A DNA stretch of 64,000 nt from an uncultured Anaeromusa sp. (GTDB lineage Bacteria; Bacillota; Negativicutes; Anaeromusales; Anaeromusaceae). The notes below the pieces were generated by a model, which worked only from the letters and a program-made list of their open reading frames with translations, ran no database searches and had not been told where the DNA came from. Shown here one piece after another: positions 27,448 to 35,644 of the stretch; the stretch's first letter is position 1, and every line of letters starts with the position of its first letter. The translations under genes and the position numbers were made by a program. Where the stretch lies: assembly GCF_963668665.1 (NCBI RefSeq), contig NZ_OY764902.1:1057501-1121500 (forward strand). Direction: 5' to 3'.

Positions 27448-27516
27448 CATTTTTTCCTTGCACCCAGCGGCGAAACATTGCAAAATAAGAGAGATATCAA
27501 AAAAGGAGGGCTGCTC

Positions 27517-28170
27517 TTGAAATCGATTCTTCTTGTCCGCCACGGGCAGGCCGAACACCATACCCGCGGACTAACCGGAGGTTGGACTGACGTCGATCTC
27601 ACGCCAGTAGGCTGCCGCCAGATTGAGGCCCTTGCAAAACGCCTGGAGCCGCATTTTACAGGCCATGCTTTCGACCTCGTCGCCAGCGACTTAAAACGCG
27701 CCGTACAGACAGCCCAGATCCTCGGGCAGCCTTTCGGCCACTCCCTCACACAGCATCCAGGTCTGCGCGAAATGAACAATGGCATCGCCGCAGGCAAAAC
27801 CGAGGCGGAAGCCCGCAAGCTGTCCTTGCCTAAAACAACCCCGATTCTCGATTGGCAGCATTACCCGGAAGGCGAGTCACGACGCCAGTTTTACAATCGC
27901 GTTGCCGCCGCCATGGAAGAGCTTACCGCCCGCCAGCGCCGCCCTCTGGTCATTGTGGCCCATAGAGGCACCATCATCAACATTCTCTGTTGGTGGCTGG
28001 GCTTAGGCGTCTCTGGCGCCGTTCATCACAATTTTTCCTTTGAAGTAGCCCCGGCCAGTTTAACGGTGCTGCGCTGCAACCGCTGGCACGAAAATGCCAT
28101 CGAACGCCTTAATGACACCGCGCATCTGATCAGCGCCGGTTTTGGCGACAAAATTTTGTTGGATCTTTAA
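27517..28170 (+). CDS. Histidine phosphatase (phosphoglycerate mutase-like)
   Basis: 217 residues. RHG motif at the N-terminus (SILLVRHGQAEHHTRG, phospho-His), GWTDVDLTPVGCRQIEALA, SDLKRAVQTAQIL, REMNNGIAAGK, and the second catalytic His in VIVAHRGTIINIL. This is the cofactor-independent acid phosphatase branch (CobC/GpmB-like); substrate unknown. Start: TTG 27517, with AAGGAGG seven bases upstream; an ATG at 27478 would put the Shine-Dalgarno inside the gene. Followed after 21 bases by a small unknown gene. Confidence 0.88.
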   Translation: MKSILLVRHGQAEHHTRGLTGGWTDVDLTPVGCRQIEALAKRLEPHFTGHAFDLVASDLKRAVQTAQILGQPFGHSLTQHPGLREMNNGIAAGKTEAEARKLSLPKTTPILDWQHYPEGESRRQFYNRVAAAMEELTARQRRPLVIVAHRGTIINILCWWLGLGVSGAVHHNFSFEVAPASLTVLRCNRWHENAIERLNDTAHLISAGFGDKILLDL

Positions 28171-28191
28171 AAGAAGAAAGGTTGGATTACT

Positions 28192-28473
28192 ATGTACCGT
28201 GTTGCAATCAGCTTTGGAAATGATTTGGGTTATGTTGAGTTCAATGAAGCCTCGCATGCCCTCTCCGTCGTCTTGCCGAACGAAGAAAAACGCCAAGCTA
28301 CGGAAGCTTTTTTAGCACAACAGCACACCTTGAAACTTCCCCATGAATCACTGACCGAGTTTGTTGAAGTCACCTTGCTGGCCTCGGAAAGCAAAGAAAA
28401 TTTCCAGCGAATTTTGGGCTATTTATGGCAAGCTACCGGAGTTCATGTGGACTGGAGCCGCCCGGTAGAGTAA
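28192..28473 (+). CDS. Small protein of unknown function
   Basis: 93 residues, not recognised. N-terminal strands (MYRVAISFGNDLGYVEFNEASHALSVVLPN), then Lys/Glu-rich helices (EEKRQATEAFLAQQHTL), a second strand (EFVEVTLLASESKENFQRILGYLW) and a short acidic tail. No signal peptide, cysteines or membrane helices, so probably cytosolic. GAAAGGTTGG before the ATG and normal codon use support a real gene. It follows the histidine phosphatase by 21 bases, probably in one operon. Immediately after its stop comes the DnaA-box cluster. Confidence 0.7.
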   Translation: MYRVAISFGNDLGYVEFNEASHALSVVLPNEEKRQATEAFLAQQHTLKLPHESLTEFVEVTLLASESKENFQRILGYLWQATGVHVDWSRPVE

Positions 28474-28481
28474 CCCACAGC

Positions 28482-28631
28482 TTATCCACACTTATCCACA
28501 CACTTATCCACATTTTCAACAAAACGGTGGATAAGTCCCGTCTCAAAATGTTGAAAAGTCGGCTGAGCCCCCTGTTTTACACACTTTCATTGTGGATAAA
28601 CCTGTGGATTTGTGCATTTCTCTGTGGATGA
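28482..28631. promoter_or_regulatory. Cluster of seven DnaA boxes (oriC-like or DnaA-titrating locus)
   Basis: Three perfect TTATCCACA boxes on the plus strand (28482-28490, 28492-28500, 28504-28512). On the minus strand one perfect box (28591-28599) and three one- or two-mismatch boxes (28526-28534, 28603-28611, 28623-28631). Two arms pointing at each other, with TTTTCAAC and GTTGAAAA between them. No dnaA, dnaN, rpmH or other origin gene is adjacent. It lies between a small gene and the tRNA-Arg promoter. Confidence 0.85.
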
Positions 28632-28643
28632 ACATTTTTTCTG

Positions 28644-28672
28644 TTGACATCCCCTTCTCGTCGTGCTAATAT
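28644..28672 (+). promoter_or_regulatory. Promoter of tRNA-Arg
   Basis: TTGACA (28644-28649), 17-base spacer, TAATAT (28667-28672); start expected about 28680, 15 bases before the mature tRNA. The last DnaA box ends 12 bases before the -35 element. Confidence 0.85.
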
Positions 28673-28694
28673 AAATCTCGTCCATTAAACACAT

Positions 28695-28771
28695 GACTCC
28701 GTAGCTCAGCTGGATAGAGCGTTTGACTACGAATCAAAAGGCCGCAGGTTCGAATCCTGCCGGGGTCACCA
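28695..28771 (+). tRNA. tRNA-Arg (anticodon ACG)
   Basis: 77 bases including an encoded CCA end. Acceptor stem GACTCCG / CGGGGTC (one T-G pair), D arm GCTC...GAGC, anticodon stem TTTGA / TCAAA with loop CTACGAA (anticodon ACG, normally modified to ICG, reading CGU/CGC/CGA), T arm CAGG-TTCGAAT-CCTG. No intron or mismatch of note. Own promoter and own terminator, so monocistronic. Confidence 0.97.
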
Positions 28772-28780
28772 TTGAAAATT

Positions 28781-28810
28781 AATCCTCCGACTTTGTCGGA
28801 GGATTTTTTT
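28781..28810 (+). terminator. Terminator of tRNA-Arg
   Basis: AATCCTCCGAC (28781-28791) / GTCGGAGGATT (28795-28805), a perfect 11-bp stem with a TTT loop, and T tract to 28810. It starts ten bases after the tRNA. Confidence 0.93.
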
Positions 28811-29012
28811 ATGTTTGCGCACTTTTACCGCCGCACAGGCCGCCTCTATTTTTTCTCAGTTTTATCACCAGCAGCCCACGTAGGGCGCCTCTAAAAAACA
28901 GTTGTTGTTATTCTAGTGTTTTATATTTTATGTAATCTAACAGCGGCCGCTCCGGACCAACCCGCAAAGGACCGCGCGCTACCCCGAGATTATCACGAAA
29001 TGAGTTGATTTC

Positions 29013-30320
29013 ATGCATACAGGCTTTGTGTTCGGCCTCTTCTTTGTGGGCCTCCTCTTCAGCGTTCAGCAGCATATCCCGCTTCTTTATCCGCTTTTGC
29101 TGGGCCTGGCCGCCTTCACCGCTTTGGCGATGCGCCAGGGACATTCTTTACGGTCCTTAGGAAGTATGATGCTCGCAGGTTCACGCAAATCCTTGATTGT
29201 CATCAAAATCTTCGTGCTTATCGGCGTCATCACCGCTGTTTGGCGCTCTGCCGGCACCATCTCCACCATTGTCTACTACGGTATCGCCTGGATGCCTGGT
29301 GATTACTTCCTCCCAGGCGCTTTTCTTCTTTGCTCGCTGGTTTCCTTTCTCCTAGGCACTTCCTTCGGCACCGCCGGCACTATCGGCGTCGTGCTTATGG
29401 TGCTGGCGCAGAGCGGACATATGGACGTCTCCATGGCGGCCGGAGCCATCATCGCAGGGGCGTACTTTGGCGACCGCTCTTCGCCCATGTCCTCCAGCGC
29501 CAACTTAGTCGCCGTCCTCACCGGTACCAACCTTTACGATAACCTGAAAAACATGTTTCGCTCCGCTTGGATTCCTTTTTTCCTCTCCACGCTAGCCTAC
29601 GTCTGGCTGTCTCAAATCCATCCGCTCCAATTTCAAGCGGACAGCATTTCCCACGAAATCGCTGCGACCTTCAACCTTTCTCCCTTGACGCTGCTGCCGG
29701 CTCTGGCTATTTTGATCCTGGGCGCTTACCGCACCGACGTTAAGCTGGCCATGGGGGTCAGCATCCTCCTTGGCGTCTTCCTCAGCCTCTGGGTGCAGCA
29801 AGTCTCCGCTATGCAGCTGTTCCACTACGTTATTTGGGGCTACACTTCGGAGCATACAGGTTTTTTTGCCGGCATCATCCAAGGAGGCGGACTTTTCTCC
29901 ATGCTTAATGTCGCTCTGATCGTGCTTATCTCCTCCGCCTATGCCGGCATCTTCGCCGGTACAAACCTGCTGCAGAATTTCGAAAACGCTTTAATGAAGT
30001 TGAGCCAGCGTACCAGTCCGTTTGCCTCCTTGCTGCTCTCCAGCCTGGGAACCGCCGCTTTTAGCTGCAACCAAACATTAGCTATTTTGCTTACCTACCA
30101 ATTGGCGCACAAAACCTACGCCAGTTGCCGCCTCAGCGCGTCTCGCCTGGCGCTGGATCTAGAAAACTCGGTCGTGCTCCTCTCTGTGGTCATTCCCTGG
30201 AACATCGCCGGCGCTGTACCGGCCGCCGCGTTAGGCGCAGACGCCTCCTTCATTCCCTATGCTTTTTACCTCTTCCTGGTTCCCTTGTGGTGGCTGTTAA
30301 AAACAAGAAATAAAGATTGA
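29013..30320 (+). CDS. NhaC-family Na+/H+ antiporter
   Basis: 435 residues, about 11 membrane segments. NhaC pattern: FVLIGVITAVWRSAGTISTIVYYGI, FLLGTSFGTAGTIGVVL, and GAYFGDRSSPMSSSANLVAVLTGTNLYDNLKNM, which carries the family's conserved GDxxSPxS motif. The C half has a repeated helix pattern ending NSVVLLSVVIPWN. It would exchange Na+ for H+ at the inner membrane, or malate/lactate in NhaC relatives. Only a weak Shine-Dalgarno (GAG-TTGATTTC) precedes the ATG. The TGA stop overlaps the start of a family A repeat (TGAACAGG). Transcription probably ends at the hairpin 30727-30748, more than 400 bases away. Confidence 0.9.
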   Translation: MHTGFVFGLFFVGLLFSVQQHIPLLYPLLLGLAAFTALAMRQGHSLRSLGSMMLAGSRKSLIVIKIFVLIGVITAVWRSAGTISTIVYYGIAWMPGDYFLPGAFLLCSLVSFLLGTSFGTAGTIGVVLMVLAQSGHMDVSMAAGAIIAGAYFGDRSSPMSSSANLVAVLTGTNLYDNLKNMFRSAWIPFFLSTLAYVWLSQIHPLQFQADSISHEIAATFNLSPLTLLPALAILILGAYRTDVKLAMGVSILLGVFLSLWVQQVSAMQLFHYVIWGYTSEHTGFFAGIIQGGGLFSMLNVALIVLISSAYAGIFAGTNLLQNFENALMKLSQRTSPFASLLLSSLGTAAFSCNQTLAILLTYQLAHKTYASCRLSASRLALDLENSVVLLSVVIPWNIAGAVPAAALGADASFIPYAFYLFLVPLWWLLKTRNKD

Positions 30321-30351
30321 ACAGGAGAATCGGAGAACCAGAGGGTTCGAA
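30319..30351 (+). repeat. Family A repeat, GGAGAA variant, overlapping the nhaC stop
   Basis: GAACAGGAGAATCGGAG...GAGGGTTCGAA. It is the inverted equivalent of the copy at 16019-16052. Its first two bases are the last two of the nhaC TGA. Confidence 0.7.
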
Positions 30352-30369
30352 GGAGGGCACGATATTTTT

Positions 30370-30540
30370 GAACAAGAGTAGAGTGAGTAGAGTGAGGGTT
30401 CGAAAAGTAGACGTCGGTTGCCATGCCTTCCATGCTTTTCAGAGGAGACCGGCGATTATGCCATCCTTGGCATCGCCGGCATTAGGTACATCACGTACCG
30501 TCAAGCACATCACGTACTGTCGCCGGTTCTCTTGTTCAAT
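30370..30540. repeat. Composite repeat: family A arms enclosing family B copy 2
   Basis: Left arm 30370-30404 (GAACAAGAGTAGAGTGAG...GGGTTCGAA), family B from 30407 (GTAGACGTCGGTTGCC), right end TTCTCTTGTTCAAT at 30527-30540. The ends GAACAAGAG / CTCTTGTTC are perfect inverted repeats. Inside: hairpin CCGGCGAT / ATCGCCGG (30449-30456 / 30472-30479) and GGTAC / GTACC with loop ATCAC. Confidence 0.78.
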
Positions 30541-30547
30541 TCCCGCG

Positions 30548-30633
30548 GGGAGATTGCCGCGTCGCTGCACTCCTCGCAACGACATAATGAGCTAGCTAGA
30601 CGGCGTCATTGCGAACGCAGTGAAGCAATCTCT
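30548..30633. repeat. Family C palindromic repeat, copy 3
   Basis: Starts GGAGATTGCCGCGTCGC and ends GTGAAGCAATCTCTT. Same inverted outer and inner arms as copy 1, here directly attached to the composite A/B element. The centre holds a small palindrome, AGCTAGCT. Confidence 0.75.
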
Positions 30634-30673
30634 TCGTGTGTTTTTAGAATAAAACCGTACCCCGTAACCCTCA

Positions 30674-30710
30674 TTCGTACCCTCTCGCGACTCCCGCGAC
30701 TCTTGTTCAA
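30674..30710 (-). repeat. Family A repeat, C-rich arm
   Basis: TTCGTACCCTCTCGCGACTC...CTCTTGTTCAA. On the minus strand this is the G-rich arm reading out of the GGDEF gene that ends at 30764. It carries two GCGACTC units instead of TACTC. Confidence 0.65.
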
Positions 30711-30726
30711 TCTCCGTGCTCTCACA

Positions 30727-30748
30727 AGACCGCTTAGCGGTCTTTTTT
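30727..30748 (+). terminator. Terminator at the end of the nhaC repeat block
   Basis: AGACCGC (30727-30733), TTA loop, GCGGTCT (30737-30743) and a T tract to 30748 on the plus strand. It sits between two convergent genes, with the T run only in the plus direction. Confidence 0.78.
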
Positions 30749-30763
30749 ATATGAGAAGCCTGA

Positions 30764-32920
30764 TCATTCCACTTCCTGAGTCTGCTTTTCCTCACCCAGC
30801 ATTTTTTCCAAGAACACGTCCAGCAGCACCGGGTCAAACTGTAAGCCTCTGCCGCGGCGCAATTCCAGCTCCACTTGTTCGGCTTCCCGCGTTGCGCGGT
30901 AAACGCTATAGTTCGTCATGGCGTCATACGCGTCAACAATGGCCACAATCCGGCTTTCCAGCGGAATCTCCTCGCCCTTGAGCCCCCGGGGATAGCCTTT
31001 GCCATTCCACCATTCATGATGCGTACGGATCAGCTCGGCAATGCTCTCCAGCTCGGGAATCACCAGGGCAATTCGATAACCGATTTCCGCATGTCGCTGT
31101 ATTTCCTGTCGCTCCGCTTCAGTCAGTGGCTCTTCTTTGGTCAGCAACGGCTCCGGCAATCCGATACGGCCAATCTCACGAAACTGCGCCAACAAGATTA
31201 CTTTTTCAATTTGTTCTTCTGGAAGGTCCATCTCCCGAGCCAACTTTTCCGCCAACCTCTTCAGACGCTGCGAATGCCCGTTAGTTACAGACTCGTGAAG
31301 CTCAATCATTTTTAGCAATGCTTGAATGACTACGCCCCTCGTGCTTTGCTTGCGGAAATTTTTCTGGCGGTACATCGCATCGTCCGCTTCACGCAGCAAA
31401 TTATGCAGCTCATCGCCACCAGGCACGCAGCATTCTTGATAGCGGCAGCCAAAGGAAATTTGCAGCGGCATCTGACTGCCATCCTGTTTTTGCGCTTCCG
31501 TCTGCAGCTGCTGGTACCAATTCCACAGGTCTTCCTCTCGGATGTCGATTAACAACGAAACAAATTCATCACCGCCAGTCCGTACCGTAATGGCCGTCTC
31601 CGGCAAAATCTTTCGGAACAAGTCGGCCGTACGCCGCAAGAGCGCATCACCGGCTTCATGACCCAGGGTATCATTGACAATCTTCAAGCCGTCCAAATCG
31701 CCGCAAATTACACCAAATCCTTTTGCACCGCTTTGGGTATACTCATTTAGCACAATTTCTAAAAACGTACGGTTATAGAGCCCTGTCAGCGCGTCATGCC
31801 AGCAATGGTACTGCATCTGTTCCTCTGCTTTTTGACGCTCTTTTAATTCTCCCTGCAACGCTTGGTTCAGTTTGTCGATCTGATAGCGATCCTCTCGTAA
31901 CCGTTCCAACATCTTTTCTATTTTTTCCGCAATCTGAGCCAGCTCATCATTGCCGCCGCTAGGAAGTTTAAGCTGTTTTTCACTTCCAACATTGCGAATA
32001 TCCGCCAAAAAATCCCCCAGCCGCCTGAGCCGTCTGGTCAAGAGCACATCCAAGCCATACACAGAAACAAACAAAGACATGATTAACACCGCAAGGCTCA
32101 ACAAAAAGAAGTACTGATATTGATGATGCATCTCTTGGTATAAATGCCGCTCTATATCCAAACGCAGCACCATTCCATACTGACCGAAAATATCCTCCAG
32201 CGGCCAATACGCCCGAATTAGCCGTTCGTCTTTCTCCTCAAACCAAGCGCCCGTCATCTGCCCATAATGCTCCTGCAGCGTCTTATCTTGCTCCAAAACC
32301 AGCGACGCTTGCAGCATCTGTGAAAATTCCTTCAGCAAATCCGCATCCACCGCTTGAAACATCACCAAATAACCAGCACTAGGCCCTCGTTTATCGCTGT
32401 GCAAAATTTGCTGCGCCGCAACTAACACCGGTCTCCCATTTAAGATGGCTAAACCTTTAACGCTCTCTCCTCGACGCAATTGTTCCTGTATATCCGGAGA
32501 GGCCGCTAACCGCGTCTCCCAGTCTTCTTCAAAGCGCAGCCTCTCTTTTTCTTCCCAATCTCCCAGCAGCGAGCGGCTGTAGCGAATCTTATACGCCGGG
32601 TCTAAAAGCAGCATCCACTCTACGCGCAGATTGCTCATAGCGTCCTCGCTCAGGTTGTCCCGCTCAAATTTCCGTTCCGACGGCTGCCGGGCGAACTCAT
32701 ACAACTCGTCCCACGGCGCCCAGTCCGCCACAGTTAGGGCCAGACGCTTTTCTTCCGCCGCCCATAAATGCTGAATCCATTTCTCCTTATCCGCCGTCTG
32801 CCGCTCCTCCCAGCGTTCATATTCCGGCGCCCATACCCAATAAGCCGCCATATACATGGCAGCAACAATTAACGCCCCCATAGCCAATTGAGAAAAGGCA
32901 ATTTTTGTGCCAATGCGCAT
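30764..32920 (-). CDS. Membrane GGDEF / degenerate HD-GYP c-di-GMP protein with CHASE4-like sensor
   Basis: 718 residues. Membrane helix (IAFSQLAMGALIVAAMYMAAYW), an extracytoplasmic CHASE4-like domain to about 270, second helix (YFFLLSLAVLIMSLFVSVYGLDVLL), HAMP-like linker, GGDEF domain about 370-530, HD-GYP domain about 545-710. The GGDEF loop TGGDEF is intact, so cyclase activity is likely; no RxxD inhibitory site is seen just before it. In the HD-GYP domain the HD pair is replaced: LAQFREIGRIGLPE stands where LLHDIGKIGIPD is expected. GKGYPRGL and HHEWW are kept. A hydrolase is therefore doubtful. ATG 32920 is preferred over 32944 (GGTAGG upstream). Confidence 0.9.
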   Translation of the reverse strand: MRIGTKIAFSQLAMGALIVAAMYMAAYWVWAPEYERWEERQTADKEKWIQHLWAAEEKRLALTVADWAPWDELYEFARQPSERKFERDNLSEDAMSNLRVEWMLLLDPAYKIRYSRSLLGDWEEKERLRFEEDWETRLAASPDIQEQLRRGESVKGLAILNGRPVLVAAQQILHSDKRGPSAGYLVMFQAVDADLLKEFSQMLQASLVLEQDKTLQEHYGQMTGAWFEEKDERLIRAYWPLEDIFGQYGMVLRLDIERHLYQEMHHQYQYFFLLSLAVLIMSLFVSVYGLDVLLTRRLRRLGDFLADIRNVGSEKQLKLPSGGNDELAQIAEKIEKMLERLREDRYQIDKLNQALQGELKERQKAEEQMQYHCWHDALTGLYNRTFLEIVLNEYTQSGAKGFGVICGDLDGLKIVNDTLGHEAGDALLRRTADLFRKILPETAITVRTGGDEFVSLLIDIREEDLWNWYQQLQTEAQKQDGSQMPLQISFGCRYQECCVPGGDELHNLLREADDAMYRQKNFRKQSTRGVVIQALLKMIELHESVTNGHSQRLKRLAEKLAREMDLPEEQIEKVILLAQFREIGRIGLPEPLLTKEEPLTEAERQEIQRHAEIGYRIALVIPELESIAELIRTHHEWWNGKGYPRGLKGEEIPLESRIVAIVDAYDAMTNYSVYRATREAEQVELELRRGRGLQFDPVLLDVFLEKMLGEEKQTQEVE

Positions 32921-33135
32921 ACTCTCACCTACCTGCCTCAGCATCTTTTCGCCACTCGGCTAAGATCCCGTACCAGCCGGCGTTCTTCACGGTTTGCCGC
33001 TATCTTAAGCGCTTAGTAGGATTAAACGTTTTATGAAAATTAGAAAATTATGTTCTTCTTATGAGAATACGATTTTTTTTGGAATTTTCCTTCTGTTTTG
33101 CTTGTATTCACTGGAAATAAAAGTTATAAATCAAG

Positions 33136-33226
33136 AAAAAGAAAAACACAGAGCAACCGGACCGCAAAGAGAAACAACGCTGGCTTTAAACCCCTGCTTC
33201 CCTTAGGTCCCTCAGTTACTCTGTGT
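33136..33226 (-). terminator. Family D inverted repeat acting as terminator of cydAB
   Basis: ACACAGAG (33147-33154) and CTCTGTGT (33219-33226) are the outer arms of a long interrupted hairpin (further pairing AAC/GTT and GACC/GGTCC). On the minus strand it ends in a U-rich tract (TTTTTCTTTTTC, 33136-33147). It lies in the 358-base gap 32921-33278, which otherwise holds no gene and is A/T-rich. Confidence 0.6.
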
Positions 33227-33278
33227 CAATTTTGCATTCTATTTTCAGCTCTTGCCGAACTGCTTCAGCAGTAGTTCT

Positions 33279-34286
33279 TTAGTATTCCAAATGGTCACCC
33301 ACTTTGACCCGCTTCCGGAACACCCAATACGTCCAAGCCTGATAAACCAGCACGATAGGCACCAAGGTCAGCGCCACAACGGTCATGATTTTCAGCGTAT
33401 ACGGCGTCGAGGCCGCCTTGGTAATGGTAATGCTCCACTCCGGGTTCAAGCTGGATACCATCAAGCGCGGGAAGAGCCCTCCAAAAAAGCCAGCTGTCGT
33501 AAAAACGATAGCCAAAGAGCTCATTACGAAGGCCCAGCCAAAGCGGCTGCGCAGCGTCAGAACATAGGAAGTCACAAAGGTAAGCACCGCCAAAATCAGC
33601 CCGCCCGCTCCAATGGAGCTGCGGAACAAATCGGTGTTGGCGTAGGTCATGCCGACGCAAGCCAAATATACCACCGCCGCCAACAAGCCACTCTTCAGCG
33701 CTGCGCCGCGGGCGCGCGCAATCATCTCGCCATCGGTTTTCAGCGTCAAAAACAGCGCGCCATGGTAAAGGAAAACCAGCAGGAACGCCGCGCCGCCTAC
33801 CAGCGTATAGGGGCTGAGAAGATCAAAGAAAGTGCCTACATACTGCATTTTCGCATTTAACGGCACGCCTTGGATCAAATTGGTCACCGCTACGCCCCAG
33901 AGCAACGCTGGAATGGCGCTGCCGCAGAAAATAGCCCAATCCCAAGTCGCACGCCAAGCAGGCCTCTCGTCCTTACTGCGAAATTCAAACGCCACGCCTC
34001 TGGCGATGAGCGCCATGAGCATCAGAAAGAGAGCCATATAAAAGCCGCTGAACAGGGTAGCGTACATATGGGGAAACGCCGCAAACATCGCGCCGCCGGC
34101 GGTAATCATCCACACCTCATTGCCATCCCAAACAGGACCAATGGTGTTGATAATCACGCGGCGTTCTGCGTCATTTTTACCCAAGAAGGGCAACAGCATG
34201 CCCACGCCGTAATCAAATCCTTCCAGAAAGAAGAAGCCTGTGAAAAGCACCGCCACCAGAATGAACCAAAGAGTTGTCAGTTCCAT
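33279..34286 (-). CDS. cydB: Cytochrome bd oxidase subunit II
   Basis: 335 residues, about eight membrane segments. CydB landmarks: TLWFILVAVLFTGFFFLEGFDYGVGMLLPFLG at the N-terminus, RRVIINTIGPVWDGNEVWMITAGGAMFAAFP, and FRSKDERPAWRATWDWA. It stabilises the heme-bearing subunit CydA in the quinol oxidase, which reduces O2 with high affinity. It overlaps cydA by ten bases on the minus strand. No cydDC genes are present here. In an otherwise anaerobe-like gene set its likely role is oxygen detoxification. Confidence 0.95.
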   Translation of the reverse strand: MELTTLWFILVAVLFTGFFFLEGFDYGVGMLLPFLGKNDAERRVIINTIGPVWDGNEVWMITAGGAMFAAFPHMYATLFSGFYMALFLMLMALIARGVAFEFRSKDERPAWRATWDWAIFCGSAIPALLWGVAVTNLIQGVPLNAKMQYVGTFFDLLSPYTLVGGAAFLLVFLYHGALFLTLKTDGEMIARARGAALKSGLLAAVVYLACVGMTYANTDLFRSSIGAGGLILAVLTFVTSYVLTLRSRFGWAFVMSSLAIVFTTAGFFGGLFPRLMVSSLNPEWSITITKAASTPYTLKIMTVVALTLVPIVLVYQAWTYWVFRKRVKVGDHLEY

Positions 34287-35644
34287 ACCGTCGCCTCCTC
34301 TGTCCGCCCTTCTTCATCGGGGCCTTTTTTGATGAATTTAAAGACCAGATAGACTGCCGCAGCCGCTAAGAGGCCGTAAATCACCGTAAAGCCAAACAAG
34401 GACAACCAGATTTCCGTAGAGGTCACATTCGTAGACACGCCGTCAGCCACTTTCTGCAAACCGATAACAAGCCACGGCTGCCGGCCCGCTTCCGCTACAA
34501 ACCAGCCGCAGGAATTCGCTACATACGGCAACAGCATGCCTAGCATCGCTAGTTTCAAATACAGCCGCGACGATTCCAGCGCCTCTTTACGATACAGCCA
34601 TAAGCCCAGCGCGCCCAGCGCCATCATAGCTACGCCGGCGCCGGCCATAAAACGAAAGGCAAAGAAGAGCGGCGTAACCTGAGGAATGTAGTTGCCAGGT
34701 CCATATTTTTGCTCGGCTTCGCGCTGTAAATCTTTAATGCCTTTGACTTCCCCTTGGAACGAGTCGTACGCCAGCAGCGTCAACATGCCGGGCACGCCGA
34801 TTTCCATGGTATTGCGTTGATTTTTCTCATCTGGAATCACCGCAATCGCGAACGGCGCCGGATCCGCGGACTCCCAAAGAGCTTCCACCGCCGCCAGCTT
34901 CATGGGCTGTACTTGCCCCATATACTGCGTCTGCACATGCCCGGTGCCCATAACCGCCAGAGAGCCTGCTAAAAGCACCGCCGTCCCCACCTTGAAAGAG
35001 GGCCGGAAAATTTCCAGGTGCCGGTTGCGCAGCAAATACCAGGCGCTCACCGCTACCAAGAATGCGCCGCCCGTAGTCAAACCGGACAGCACCGTATGGG
35101 GAAACTGTTTCCATACATAGGGATTCATCAACAACGCCCCGAAATCGACCATTTCCGCCCGGCCATTCTGCAGGGCATAGCCGACAGGATGCTGCATAAA
35201 CGAGTTAGCAACCAGAATCCAGAAGGCTGACAGATTGCTCGCAAAAGCCACTAAGGTAATACAAATCGCATGCACCTTCGGCGATAGACGGTCCCAGCCA
35301 AAAATCCACAAGCCTAAAAACGTGGATTCCACAAAGAAGGCGGATAACGCCTCCATCGCCAAGGGCGCGCCAAAAATATCACCCATAAAACGCGAGTATT
35401 CCGCCCAGTTCATCCCAAAGTGGAACTCCTGCACAATACCCGTCACCACGCCAACGGAAAAATTGACCAAAAATAGCTTGCCCCAAAACTTCGTCATCCG
35501 CTTGTACTCGCTGCGTCCTGTGCGCACCCACTGCCATTCCATCCAGGCCAGCAGCACCGACAAGCCCAAGGTTAGCGGTACAAATAAAAAATGATACGTA
35601 GAAGTAATGCCAAACTGCCATCTTGCTAATAAAACCTCAATCAT
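34277..35644 (-). CDS. cydA: Cytochrome bd oxidase subunit I
   Basis: 455 residues. Heme and quinol-site landmarks: TYHFLFVPLTLGLSVLLAWMEW with the heme b595 His, GVVTGIVQEFHFGMNWAEYSRFMGDIFG, and AEAGRQPWLVIGLQKVADGVS (GRQPW is diagnostic for CydA). The Q-loop is of the short type. About nine membrane segments. The start codon overlaps the stop of the Rrf2 gene (ATGA), so regulator and oxidase are coupled. Confidence 0.95.
   Translation of the reverse strand: MIEVLLARWQFGITSTYHFLFVPLTLGLSVLLAWMEWQWVRTGRSEYKRMTKFWGKLFLVNFSVGVVTGIVQEFHFGMNWAEYSRFMGDIFGAPLAMEALSAFFVESTFLGLWIFGWDRLSPKVHAICITLVAFASNLSAFWILVANSFMQHPVGYALQNGRAEMVDFGALLMNPYVWKQFPHTVLSGLTTGGAFLVAVSAWYLLRNRHLEIFRPSFKVGTAVLLAGSLAVMGTGHVQTQYMGQVQPMKLAAVEALWESADPAPFAIAVIPDEKNQRNTMEIGVPGMLTLLAYDSFQGEVKGIKDLQREAEQKYGPGNYIPQVTPLFFAFRFMAGAGVAMMALGALGLWLYRKEALESSRLYLKLAMLGMLLPYVANSCGWFVAEAGRQPWLVIGLQKVADGVSTNVTSTEIWLSLFGFTVIYGLLAAAAVYLVFKFIKKGPDEEGRTEEATVWN

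Noticed and set aside
28482-28631. Definite chromosomal origin oriC
   Set aside because: Box density fits, but no dnaA or dnaN gene, no clear AT-rich unwinding region and no strand-bias data are available; kept as a DnaA-box cluster only.
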